In this document: in pieces, positions 10,718 through 21,724 of the stretch
How the letters are laid out: every line of letters starts with the position of its first letter
How positions within the stretch are numbered: position 1 is the stretch's first letter
Source of the DNA: Amphiduros pacificus
Lineage: Eukaryota; Annelida; Polychaeta; Phyllodocida; Hesionidae
Assembly (NCBI GenBank): GCA_949316495.1
Contig: OX439010.1
Coordinates: 6,736,001-6,800,000, forward strand
DNA: 64,000 nt
Reading direction: 5' to 3'
Position numbers and translations under genes: made by a program
The notes under the pieces: generated by a model
What the model saw: only the letters and a program-made list of their open reading frames with translations
Database searches by the model: none
Told to the model about the DNA's origin: nothing

Positions 10718-11658
10718 GTGGGGGCCCCCAGCCCCCCTGTTCCTACCCCTATGTATAACATTAAGACATTGCCACATGAGTGTGAACTTTATCCAGCCTA
10801 TGATCAGTTGTCTTATCCTGATGCTGCATGTTCATTTCTGCCTGATTCAGTGGTCCTCTTGGTTCAGAATATCATTAAAGGAGCTGATGCTGGTGAAATC
10901 AGATGGGTAATGACTTTGATTGCAAAGTTTGGGGTATAAGTAAGGAAAAGGTGCTTGAAAACCTCATTTCATTTATGCTTTAGTCATACTCTGCATAAAC
11001 ATGGGTTTTCATGCAGTTACAAAATATGAATATAGTGCAGCAGTTTGTGATGGTGTATACATTCCAGATCTTTCTGAAATTAATTAATCTAACTATGAGG
11101 CAAAGAACAAAAGAAAAAAACCCCAAAAAATAACAAATAACAGAAAAAAAATAAATGTCATATCAAAAACAATAAATGGCAAATATGTGGGACTGAGATC
11201 GTGGTGTCATACCATAGACATTTTAAATATGGTAAATTCACATTCTTTAGTGATGTAAGGTGATTTTGGGGTCTTATGTACCTGAGTGTCTATGCCAGGC
11301 AGCGGGTTTAAGACCCCTCCCCACTTTTTGAAAAGAGCAGGGGATTGCCTCCCTGTGTGTGAATGGATTCTCCCTCTTCAATATGATCACTTCTAATAGT
11401 TACCTACAGCTTGCAATGATGTGCATATTCAATTAAATTGTTAAGGTCATTAGACACAGTTTTTTTTAAATTCTAATAGGAAATTATTGTTCTCTCTCCT
11501 TTTTGAGAACTTGTTATTGTAGAATAATATGTGTTGTAGATGATATCCCAGAAAAGGTGTAAAACAGACAGATATAATCAGAATAAAAACAAAGTTCCAA
11601 TTTATGGCTTATTATTCTACTTTTATTGGCTCTTCTGAGACATTTTCTATCAGTTTTA
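10718..11658. other. Interior of the inner insertion, unassigned
   Basis: A + strand frame at 10718-10939 is open for 73 codons (with KTLPHECELYPAYDQLSYPD), but I cannot place it in a family with confidence. The rest is AT-rich with no motif. Confidence 0.3.
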
Positions 11659-11697
11659 TTTCTGTTCTAATTTGTTCCGGGGTAGGCCATTTTTTTG

Positions 11698-12078
11698 TCA
11701 TATATTGACTGGACTAAGAAGGTTTTGGATTTATTGCGGGTTCTCACTCATACTGATTGGGGAGGTGATCACAAAGGTTTATTACAATCATATAGAGCAC
11801 TAGTACATTCCAAACTTGATTACTTATGTATGATATATGGATCAGCACGTCCAACTTATATTAAAATGCTTGATCCAATTCAAAATCAAGGTTTAAGATT
11901 ATGCCTCTGGGCATTTCATACACCACCTGCAGATAGCTTGGCAGTTGAGGCAGATGCTTGCCCTTCTGTATGCTTCAAAAGCTGCCAGTCCAGACAATCT
12001 TTAAATTTAAGTCCAAATCAAATAGCCAAATTTCAATATCCAGAAACACCTCCATGGACCTATGCAATATTAATGTAG
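11698..12078 (+). pseudogene. LINE RT thumb/connection fragment
   Basis: An open stretch with KKVLDLLRVLTHTDWGGD, LLQSYRALVHSKLDYLCMIY, GSARPTYIKMLDPIQNQGL and LRLCLWAFHTPPADSLAVEA. This is the segment between the RT palm and RNase H in Jockey/I-like elements, and it continues the piece that ends near 8755. The frame is open across the core and degrades after about 11960. Confidence 0.75.
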
Positions 12079-12139
12079 CATGTCAGAATGAAAAATATGC
12101 AACAAATTCATCCCTTTTAATGAATAGATATAAAAAAGT

Positions 12140-12430
12140 TAATCTATTTTCACTGGTAATCAGTGTATTTACACTGACAGATCATGCTATGACAAAGCCG
12201 CTGCTGCAGCTGCTATTAAGGGTAATCATATTCATTCAACGTCTGCCAAATAAATCCTCAATTTATTCTACTGAGCTTCATGCTTTGCACCGGGCATTAG
12301 ATCATGCATGAGGCATTTTTAATATATTGGTCTTTATTTACAAAATCCTTGAAAGGAATCATAGACACATTAGAATCCATGGAAATGAGGCTGATGACCA
12401 AGCTGCCAAAATTCCTTTTAGTACTCTCCC
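12140..12430 (+). pseudogene. LINE RNase H-like remnant
   Basis: Scattered over frames: a VFTDxSCYDKAAAAAIK-like start (about 12165-12215), KSSIYSTELHALHRALDHA (about 12250-12308, the E and D region) and HRHIRIHGNEDADDQAAK (about 12360-12410, the terminal His/Asp motif). The order and wording match the RNase H domain of Jockey/I-type LINEs. It is non-functional. Confidence 0.6.
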
Positions 12431-12646
12431 ACCCCATACCAGTCAGTAAGTCAAATATATTGACTTTATCAGGGAAAAGGGCTACTCCATTGAACTTTGA
12501 TTTATGCTCTCATATTGAGGGGTCAAGACATAATCTAGATATGTCGTCCAAGTATGTTTAAAGCCCCATTAGTCAATCAAAAATCTTTGAGATCATTTAA
12601 AAAGCATTTCTGAGTTATAAATGCAGAAAGAATAGATTTACTAAAT

Positions 12647-12775
12647 AAAAGAGGATATATCCACTTTTGACAGGGTATATATGCTTTTATATCCTGGTTT
12701 GGCCCATATCATATAAGTGTGTATGGATATATACTTGAAGGCATACTTTGAAAAAACATCAAATATCAAATGAAC
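12647..12775 (-). repeat. Right arm of the ~130-bp inverted repeat
   Basis: Reverse-complement partner of 7457-7590. It ends nine bases before the first SINE-like tail. Confidence 0.85.
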
Positions 12776-12784
12776 TTCACGCTC

Positions 12785-12882
12785 GTGAGGCAGCACTATA
12801 TCTGCTACAAGTAGGTCTCATTACGAAATGACTGAAATAATGTTGAAAGTGATGTAAAACCCCAAACAAACAAACAAACAAA
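12785..12882 (+). repeat. SINE-like 3' tail, copy 1
   Basis: About 98 bases that recur at 13164-13262 with very few differences. They start GTGAGGCAGCACTATATCTG and end in a CCCC(AAAC)n tail. The form is like molluscan SINE 3' ends; no head is visible for this copy. Confidence 0.7.
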
Positions 12883-12899
12883 TATTCATGTAACCACCT

Positions 12900-13110
12900 A
12901 GATGTCACAAGAATGCAGCCAGTACTTGGCACTTCCAGCAAAACGTAATAACCATAGATAGTGTTTATCTATTGGTACAGGTCTAACGCCATTACGGATC
13001 ACAAGAGTACTAACTGTTTCAACATCCCGGCCATGCTGAGATTGAACTCATGATACAATTTCCCACATGAGCTGAGGCCCGTGCCAAAAGGGTTAACCCG
13101 TTGTCCTTGT
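12900..13110 (-). repeat. Possible tRNA-derived SINE head, opposite orientation
   Basis: On the - strand GGCCTCAGCTCATGTGGG (about 13066-13083) resembles a pol III A box, and GAGTTCAATCTCAG (about 13036-13049) resembles a B box, with spacing close to a tRNA. No cloverleaf was worked out. It may be an older SINE between the two tail copies. Confidence 0.3.
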
Positions 13111-13114
13111 AAAT

Positions 13115-13262
13115 CTGTGACCGGGTGGGTTGTCATGTCAAGGACCTGCGACATGACAATTCAGTGAGGCAGCACTATATCTGCTACAAGTAGGTCTCAT
13201 CACGAAATGACTGAAATAATGTTGAAAGTGATGTAAAGCCCCAAACAAACAAACAAACAAAC
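13115..13262 (+). repeat. SINE-like element, copy 2, with 9-bp hairpin
   Basis: The second copy of the tail (13164-13262) is preceded by GACCGGGTGGG and a hairpin, TGTCATGTC paired with GACATGACA around a 10-base loop (about 13132-13159). It ends in CCCC(AAAC)n. It is probably a fuller copy of the same family as 12785-12882. Confidence 0.65.
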
Positions 13263-15359
13263 TAACTGTTTCAACAACCTTGCTTGAGGCAATAATTTCC
13301 CTTGTGACCTTGACATGTAGATTGGAAATCCACTGTAATAGGCCATATTTGGGGAGTGCATGAAGGATCCAATCAGAAAAATATGATTCCAATCTAATTA
13401 CTCAGTGGATTGTATAAAGTAAAACAACAAATGAGACCATATAAATCACATAAATTTATTCACATGATTTGTAGAAGGCAAGTCTTGGTGCATGGTAATA
13501 TATGGCAATGCACACAGTTCTCTGGATTATACACATCATCTGACATCTGATTCATGTCATACTTAATCCACCCATCCTAGGTAACAATGCCACACACCTT
13601 CACAAGCTTTGCAATCCATCATATAATCCATAAAGTAAATCTAAAATAACAATTATGATCGCTGCAGTTTTAATACGATCTGATCTCTGATTTATTGTTT
13701 TTAAATTTCTAAATAGATAAATAAATATTCCACCTCTATATTTTATTTCAGAAAGTTACTGTAAAGTAGAGTGCAGATTGCTGCTTGTGTGTGATACAGC
13801 ATTGTTCCTTGGTATGAGTCTGATGCCATACAGATATACAGTTAGACATGTCAATACTAATCCATGTACATTTCAAATGAAAGGCATATCAGCACGCTTT
13901 CACTTTGACAAAATAGTTTTGAATTTTATGGAGGATGTTTTTGATGATACAGTATGTGAAAATTTAGTCTTTTGTCTTTAAATATACATATATATTTAAT
14001 CATATGGTTATTTGCAATGCACCAATTTTGGTTACCATGGTTACCACAAGCACAAATGTATCAATGTTTATTGTGTTATTACACAATTGGAGTTTGATTA
14101 GAAGATGCTATATATAAGGTGTTTAATCTAAAGGTCAATCATGCATAAAATAACAGAAAGTACAATCTGCATGCAGCTGCCACAAAGGTCAATTATCTAC
14201 ACCAATGCGCACATCATATTTCATTAGCTATTTTGCATTTAAAATTCATGATAAAATCTATTATTATTATTACAAATATAATTTGTACAGTTGGTAATTT
14301 AGGTTTATCTAAATATACCATTAATCTTGAATAGCATAAGGCCAAAGAAATGCAAAAAGAATTGACTGGTAACATGCTGGATTGTACATTTTACATGTTG
14401 CTGCTGTATCTAGGTCACCTGGTTTGGGATGAATTGATACGCCAAGGAGGAAACAATGGAATTTGTTTTTTTTTTTTTTTTTATTCAATTAACTACAATG
14501 CTTATTAGTATCCTTTTGGACATAAAGGTAGACCTTGTATCTTCCTTGACATACAACAACCTAACCCCTCACATTTAATATCTGTACATTTTAAGGACAT
14601 TTTGGCCATGTTAGGTAGGACAGTGTGATGATAGGCGAGTGGCGCCACCTAAGTTTGTATATGTAATTCTATACAATTACCCAAGGGAGTCCACAAGGCC
14701 TCCATACATACAAAATGACATAATCAAAAATACTTTAGTCACCAATCATCTCCCAATCTAGAAAAGTTAGAATGTAAGTATGTTCAACTAATAACTCAAC
14801 TACAATTATGTATTTTGCTTGGTTATTAGGTCAGACTATTATGTACAGCTTTGCAGAAGATGAGGACATGTTAAATGTGATTTATTTTTATCAACTCTCA
14901 TACATCATACTTCCCACAAGGACTTAGTATAAAGCTACGGGGTCTCTTTAAAAAAGGTCACTAATAATAACGCTGGATGTCCTATAAAATCAAATAAATC
15001 TGTTTATAACTGTTTACATTTTTAATGCCATATTTGTTCTTGTTAGTGACAGCATTTGAAATGTTACATAAAATCTCTAAGTTCAGTGTAAAATCCCTGC
15101 ATCATTTTTCTCTAATTGAGAACGTAATGAACATGTTGGGAGTCATGTTGTCATAAATATATATCAATGTGTAATGCCATACATTAATGTTTATATGATA
15201 CACCCTGTATAACTTTGATTAGTGTAGCTTTTACCTTTCAAAACTAAGACTGAGAAAACTGAGGAATGTTGCCCTATATAATCATCAGAGAGCTTTATTA
15301 TTCATTACTTTGTACGAGACGAAGAAGCCATGTAACATACTGATCAGTGGAGCTGCTAT
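13263..15359. other. AT-rich sequence, nothing recognised
   Basis: No exon, RNA gene or repeat family recognised. A poly(T) tract of about 18 lies near 14465. Short open frames (for example 13778-13981) lack splice sites or motifs. Confidence 0.4.
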
Positions 15360-15531
15360 ACATAACATAGTGGTAGGGGTGTGATGTCCAGACAATGGCT
15401 TAACATAATGGTAGGGGTGTGATGTCCACACAATGGCTTAACATAATGGTAGGGGTGTGATGTCCACACAATGGCTTATGAGATGCTATACGTAACATAG
15501 TGGTAGGGGCATGATATCCAGGATATCATGC
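15360..15531. repeat. 38-bp minisatellite, about 4 copies
   Basis: GGTAGGGGTGTGATGTCC recurs at 15372, 15410 and 15448 (exact 38-bp spacing), with a diverged fourth copy at 15502. Confidence 0.85.
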
Positions 15532-16322
15532 CAAGGATTATTTCCTAGGTTTGATGGCATGTTGGAATATTTCCTATGTTTGATGGTATGTTGCCAAGGA
15601 TTATTTCCTATGTTTGATGGCATGTTGCCAAGGATTATTTCCTATGTTTGATGGCAAGTTGCCAAGGATTATTTTCTAAGTTTGATGGCATGTTGCCAAG
15701 GATGATTTATTAAGTTTGATGGCAAGTTGTCATGGATTATTTCCTATGTTTGATGGCATGTTGCCAAGGATTATTTCCTAGGTTTGATGACATGCTGCCA
15801 AGGATTATTTCCTAGGTTTGATGGCATGTTGCCAAGGATTATTTCCTAGGTTTGATGGCATGTTGCCAAGGATTATTTCCTATGTTTGATGACATGTTGC
15901 CAAGGATTATTTCCTAGGTTTGATGGCATGTTGCCAAGGATTATTTCCTAGGTTTGATGGCATGTTGCCAAGGATTATTTCCTATGTTTGATGGCATGTT
16001 GCCAAGGATTATTTCCTAGGTTTGATGGCATGTTGCCAAGGATTATTTCCTAGGTTTGATGGCATGTTGCCAAGGATTATTTCCTAGGTTTGATGGCATG
16101 TTGCCAAGGATTATTTCCTTTGTTTGATGGCATGTTGCCAAGGATTATTTCCTAGGTTTGATGGCATGTTGCCAAGGATTATTTCCTAAGTTTGATGGCA
16201 TGTTACCAAGGATTATTTCCTTTGTTTGATGGCATGTTACCAAGGATTATTTCCTTTGTTTGATGGCATGTTACCAAGGATGATTTATTAAGTTTGATGG
16301 CATGTTGCCAAGGATTATTTAC
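15532..16322. repeat. 34-bp minisatellite
   Basis: About 23 copies built from GCCAAGGATTATTTCCTA and GTTTGATGGCATGTT. Variable bases are mostly at the TAGG/TATG/TTTG site. Period checked at 15841 to 15875. Confidence 0.95.
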
Positions 16323-17260
16323 TAATTATGCGACCTAAATCAAACTTTGTTGTAAAAAATGATGGGGAAATTTTCAAGAAATGAATTGAATATAAACTTA
16401 TTGATCTACTGATTAAAAATAGTTGGACGTATTATACCAGAATGGCTCAGAAAGTTTGATCACAATGAAACAGTTGAGCTTCTCAAGCCTGATAAATAAG
16501 ATATGTGTCCACGTCAAAACAATATGTATATCGCGTTTATATAACGAATACATCTGAATATGATTTGATAAACGAATTTAAATTGACTGTTAATCCTTTA
16601 TGCAAACTGAAAGCTTTTAACATACATAAATAATGTTATGAATTCAAGTACATGGGTACATTGATAAATATACAAATTTCAAAGGAATCAAAGGAAATTT
16701 CTTTTGCATTTCCCTCTAATTTTTCCAAGTTGAAAAAAACCTGAATATGGAAATGAGGAAACTTGATAAAAACCTGATTTTTACTGCATGAGACTACCAA
16801 CTAAGTGACATGCTTGATATGGTGTCAGAACTTTGGTCTCTATGCAATGATTCACCACTAGGACAACACAATATTAAAATGAAAAGCTACCTTTGTGTAG
16901 CATATCACAATGTTATCTGGATTTTTCTCCCACTAATAGTCTATGCAGGGTCTATAAATAATATAACACATTTACCAAAATCTCGCACCCACACATGTAT
17001 AACTCAAGCATTAATTTGTGTAAAATGACATTCTGTATTAATACAAAAACCAGTAAAATCTATCGATTTGTCATACACACAATCTTCATCACTATCACAT
17101 TTTTGTAACATGTCTCAAAAAACAACCAAAACAAACTTTGAAAAACTAAATGACTACATTCTTTAATTACTGATCAGGCTACTGCCTGAAATGAAGAAAG
17201 TTCTGAATTGATGGACACTCCACACTTAATCTATCATCTTTTTAATAAAGCACAGGCTTG
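16323..17260. other. Unassigned AT-rich sequence
   Basis: Nothing recognised; the open frame at 16810-17028 has no supporting motif. Confidence 0.35.
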
Positions 17261-17443
17261 GCAGTCTCTTTTTGAAACCATGTGACATGGATCAGCCTCT
17301 TTTTGGAACCATGTGACATGGATCAGCCTCTTTTTGGAACCATTTGACATGGATCAGCCTCTGTTTGGAACCATGTGACATGGATCAGCCTCTTTTTGAA
17401 ACCATGTGACATGGATCAGCCTCTTTTTGAAACCATGTGACAA
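17261..17443. repeat. 31-bp minisatellite, about 6 copies
   Basis: Units contain CCTCTTTTTGRAACCATGTG followed by ACATGGATCAG. Confidence 0.9.
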
Positions 17444-18340
17444 TGATACACTTTAAAACTATTTCTGTGCTATGCATATAGCATGAGTTCTGTCTGCTTG
17501 ATCCATGTTACCCCAATACAAAGTCATGATTTCTTAATAAGTAATGATTAAATGTTAAGGGCACATTTGTGTACTAGAATATTCACATACAAGGGGTGGT
17601 CATTAGTTATTGGACCAGGAATCCACAGACATATCAATACAAATGCCACATAAAATCATAGGCTATTTTCACTCATATTGAAGCCCGAAATAGAATCACA
17701 AATGTTTGACATTTATTGTAATAATGATGTTGATCTTTGTCTATTTTGTTTCCTGGTTGATAGTAATGTCCACCCTATTATTATTTTGAATATCATAAAA
17801 TAGTCTCTTATGCATATATATAAAACAAATGCAATATAGTTTAATATACTTTTAACAAGATGTCCCCACAGTGGCACTCTGTGGTGTCACTGTCGAACTG
17901 TGAAGCATTTGGACATGAGTGTGATGCAGAGCCACCTAGTGGTAAATCTGCACAACAACATGACAATGCTGCCATCTACTGTATCGCATGTATAACATTC
18001 ATTTCAGGATTATCTACAAACATATTTGACAAGCTGAATCCTAATTAGTATCAACTGAAAAGCCATCAAAATTCTATATGCACTTATTATGTACTAATGG
18101 CCTTGCATTTATCTACACATTGAAGCTTCATTTCAGGACAACATTTAGTATTTTGACAAAATGGGAGGTGTTATGGATCTGCTATCAAGTAAGCATCATC
18201 AATTCAAGTTATTCTAAAACACATTCATTCTTAATTCATTTAATAATTCTAACTTCTTTGATTCTGATATATTTCATAAACATAAATCATTCACAGCGAT
18301 ATCTCAACATGCTATTAAGTGATAAACTCATGTTCAAATG
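17444..18340. other. Unassigned sequence with one CTCF-like word
   Basis: No gene recognised. CCACTAGGTGGCTC on the - strand (17929-17942) matches the animal CTCF core CCASYAGRKGGCRS at 13 of 14 positions. Confidence 0.3.
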
Positions 18341-18960
18341 AAACAGTGATTAACTTAACAATGGATATGTTAAGGTAACAAACACAATAATGCTTAGTGT
18401 TACATTAACAAATACATGTGTTACATTGTTATTATAACAATAATGTTTTTCATTATTAAAGTAATGAAAAACTATCCAAAAAAATATTTGTTATCAAAAG
18501 GACACCATTTGTTAAGATTTTTTATGTTAACAATTCTTTCTGCAACACTGTTACAATAACATAACTTGTACATAATAATTTGTGGTTCATATGTTACCAC
18601 TGAAATTTCCAAAGAAACATGTTCTGTTATTTCCCCGACAAATTGTGATACAGTTTTATTGAAATAACATATCTGGTATTTATAACAATAACCATAAGGT
18701 TTTATTTGTCACATTGATATATTTATAACAATTTGTAAGCCAGTTGCAGAAAAAAATACATCTGTCACCCTGCATGTTATAACAACTTAATTACTGTGAG
18801 TCGAACTGTTACAGAACATTATTTGCATTGTTACAGTAACTTTAACACAATGTTATATTGTGACTGTCACGTTAAAATGAATGGTTTACGCTGTTAGATA
18901 TATGTGATACACTTGTGTTAACAATCATAACATGTGTGTTACATTGTGTCATGTACTAAA
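18341..18960. other. Segment dense in TAACA/TGTTA words
   Basis: Dozens of TAACA, TGTTA and GTTAC words in both orientations within about 600 bases, giving many short inverted pairs. It could be a decayed tandem repeat; no period is evident by eye. Confidence 0.4.
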
Positions 18961-19039
18961 AAAATCTCTACCAGCTCTACACATGACATGCAATGTTGGA
19001 TAACAGGTGACTCTGTGCTGTGTGGTTTATAGGAACATG

Positions 19040-19475
19040 GTACCAGTAGTGGAATAGGACCAGTCAACAAATGGGACCAGTAGAGGGATGGAACCAGTCT
19101 ATAAATGGGACGAGTAAGGGGTGGGACCAGTCATGAAAGTGGCACCAGCAGTGGGATGGAACCAGTCAACTGATGAGACCAATAGAGGGATAGAACCAGT
19201 CTATAAATGGGAAAAGTAATGGGATGGGGCCAGTCAATAAAATGGGACCAGAAGAGGAACAAGACCAGTCAACAAATTGGACCAATAGAGGGATAGGACC
19301 AGTCTACAAATCGGAAAATAGAGTAAAAGGACCACTCAACCAAAATAACCAGCAAAAGAACAGGACAAGTCAAATAGTGGGGCCAGTAATGAATTGGGGC
19401 CAGTAATGAAATAGGGCCAGTAATGAGATGGGACTAGTAATGAAATGGGGCCAGTAATGAAATGGATCAATAATA
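19040..19475. repeat. Degenerate GGGACCAGT minisatellite
   Basis: About two dozen diverged 16-18-bp half-units of the type GGGACCAGTCAACAAAT or GGACCAGTAGAGGGAT. Confidence 0.8.
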
Positions 19476-20154
19476 TAACAGGATAAGGGATATACCTTTA
19501 TCAGTGATCCCATAGATTTTGTCTGGGCAGGCATGGGTAGTGGCACTGTTCTGCTAATGGTACCACGTTTCTTCTACATGATAAGCTCAATCAACAACCA
19601 ACATATATCACAAAACTACATCTCGTTATAAAAATAAAATCTCATGAGCAATTCAAAAGAATCAATAGCAAAATGTCTTATTAAAAAATATGTTTTGATA
19701 TTGCACATAAACTTGCAGAAAGCAATCATGCATGACAATCCCGAATCTGTGTCAGATAACTCAGGTAGGGTAAAGGCAGTTGCTGAACAATTCAGGCCTG
19801 CAAATGGTGCTTTTCCTTTTTTCTCAATATACTTTAAAAATGGGATCTTGATAAAGCCTGCCTATCAATTAAGTCCTGACATTATGTTTTTTAGCATTAT
19901 TTAAATTCAATTAGGATAACCTTTAACTCTTCTGTTTGATAGGGGTGTAAAATGTAATATTTGGTGTTAATTAAAATAACCGAATTTATCTACAACTTAC
20001 TAGGTTTTCATTTGTGGGTTTAATATCTTAAATCTAGTTACATATGTGATTGAAACTACTTTATTGTTGTCAGTGTGTTGCAGATAAAAGAAACATTCTT
20101 TAACGATCTAAAGAACATTTTCTCCTGATCTTTAATGCTGTTATGATTGCCCAG
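19476..20154. other. Unassigned AT-rich sequence
   Basis: No motif, exon or repeat recognised. Confidence 0.35.
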
Positions 20155-20858
20155 ATAGCATAATGAGATTTGACCATGAGATTACATTAAGTAATGTACC
20201 TGTCTTCACGAGATTTGACCATGAGATTATATAAAGTAATGTATCTGTCTTCACGAGATTTGACCATGAGATTACATTAAGTAATGTGCCTGTCTTCATG
20301 AGATTTGACCATGAGATTACGTTTAGTAATGTACCTGTCTTCATGGGATTTGACCATGAGATTATATAAAGTAATGTGCCTGTCTTCATGAGATTTGACC
20401 ATGAGATTACGTTTAGTAATGTACCTGTCTTCATGAGATTTGACCATGAGATTTGACCATGAGATTACATAAAGTAATGTGCCTGTCTTCATGAGATTTG
20501 ACCATGAGATTACATTAAGTAATGTGCCTGTCTTCATGGGATTTGACCATGAGATTACATTAAGTAATGTGCCTGTCTTCATGAGATTTGACCATGAGAT
20601 TACATTAAGTAATGTGCCTGTCTTCATGAGATTTGACCATGAGATTACATTAAGTAATGTGCCTGTCTTCATGGGATTTGACCATGAGATTATATAAAGT
20701 AATGTGCCTGTCTTCATGAGATTTGACCATGAGATTACGTTTAGTAATGTACCTGTCTTCATGAGATTTGACCATGAGATTTGACCATGAGATTACATTA
20801 AGTAATGTGCCTGTCTTCATGAGATTTGACCATGAGATTTGACCATGAGATTACGTGC
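20155..20858. repeat. 45-bp minisatellite
   Basis: About 15-16 copies containing GAGATTTGACCATGAGATTA and AGTAATGTGCCTGTCTTCA. Some units carry an extra 15-base GATTTGACCATGAGA. Because 45 is a multiple of three, several frames stay open, which is not evidence of coding. Confidence 0.95.
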
Positions 20859-21636
20859 CTGTGTCCTCCATTCAGAACACATTCACCTTAGAATTGTGCT
20901 TTCAATTATTATCAATTTAAACCTAATTACATTATTTAATATCCTTATTTATCATTACCATTATTGTCATGTTTTCTGTGCAACAGTGTCTCAGCCCACA
21001 GTCACAAGCATACAGTACATTATATAAATTTGCAAATGCACTTTATGATATAACAGCATGAAGTGTGATTCAATATTTGGCTTTAGACCACCTGATTAAG
21101 GAACTTGCATGGTAATTAATCATTCGACTTATTTTCCATTTCTACATGACATATTTTGAACAACAGTTACCTGGTACAGTAAATATCAAATATATGAAAT
21201 ATACGAATGTGAACATTAATTACTGGAATTAATCATCTCCAAGTTATTTATATTTTATATTTGAGATCACTTTTGTGATGATTGATCAAGACTCCTTTAC
21301 ATTGAAATATATTTACAACAGAAAATAGACTATATATAGGATATTATAAATGTTTGTGAATAATCAATAATAAGTGTGTTTTCTGTTAAGTATCTTTGGT
21401 GAAAAACTAGTAAAAAATATTGTGTTTCTTGATATCTAATGTGTGTGAGGCATTAAGCTTCTAATGGTAAATTCATTAAGGTGGGAAAGTTTTGATGTGT
21501 GGTATTAAAATTTAGTTGTGTATGAATAAGACAAACACCTTTCAGCCCAAGCAGGTGAGACAAGCAATTGCCAAAACTGGTTAATAAAAGTGTTCTTTGA
21601 TGTCAATGTTTTTGGCAGACAATATTTTCTGTCTCT
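20859..21636. other. Unassigned AT-rich sequence
   Basis: TAATTA-type words cluster at about 21110-21240, which could be homeodomain sites or simply AT-rich sequence. Nothing else seen. Confidence 0.3.
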
Positions 21637-21724
21637 GGAGGATGTGGGTCATTGGAGGATGTGGGTCATTGGAGGATGTGGGTCATTGGAGGATGTGGGT
21701 CATTGGAGGTTGTGGGTCATTGGC
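21637..21724. repeat. 17-bp minisatellite, about 5 copies
   Basis: GGATGTGGGTCATTGGA repeated head to tail; the last units degrade. Confidence 0.9.

Larger units (their letters stand above)
8759..11716 (-). mobile_element. Inner insertion with inverted ends, carrying a decayed hAT
   Basis: The left end (8759-8806) and right end (11659-11716) are inverted copies: TAGTCCAGTCAAWATATGA and GAACAAATTAGAACAGAAA occur at both ends in opposite orientation, with about 10-20 bases of unaligned sequence between. The insertion splits the degenerate LINE. Inside it, on the - strand, is a hAT-type transposase relic (9541-10535). GTTCCTACCCCTATG after a C-rich run at about 10735-10752 resembles hAT termini, so the hAT may itself be nested inside this block. 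No 8-bp target duplication was found. Confidence 0.5.
7591..12646 (+). mobile_element. Degenerate RNase H-bearing LINE (Jockey/I-like), internally deleted
   Basis: Fragments of one LINE lie in order on the + strand: an ORF1 zinc-knuckle region (about 8130-8495), an RT motif-B piece (about 8485-8575), the segment after the RT palm (about 8595-8755), the RT thumb/connection (about 11698-12078) and an RNase H-like region (about 12140-12430). The ORF1 piece runs directly into RT, so the endonuclease and the front of RT are missing. The YxDD motif is also missing. The block at 8759-11716 is a later insertion. Many stops and frame changes mark it as old. Clade is inferred from the RT C-terminal wording and RNase H. 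A 5' leader may fill 7600-8100, where a loose ~170-bp duplication is visible (about 7700 and 7866). Confidence 0.7.

Noticed and set aside
8759-11716. Treating the 8759/11716 inverted ends as definite hAT termini
   Set aside because: They do not begin with a typical hAT end, no 8-bp target duplication was seen, and a better hAT-like end lies near 10750.
20141-20762. 15-residue repeat protein (MKTGTLLNVISWSNL)
   Set aside because: The 45-bp period is a multiple of three, so a frame stays open by chance; the opposite strand is also open. No flanking coding sequence.
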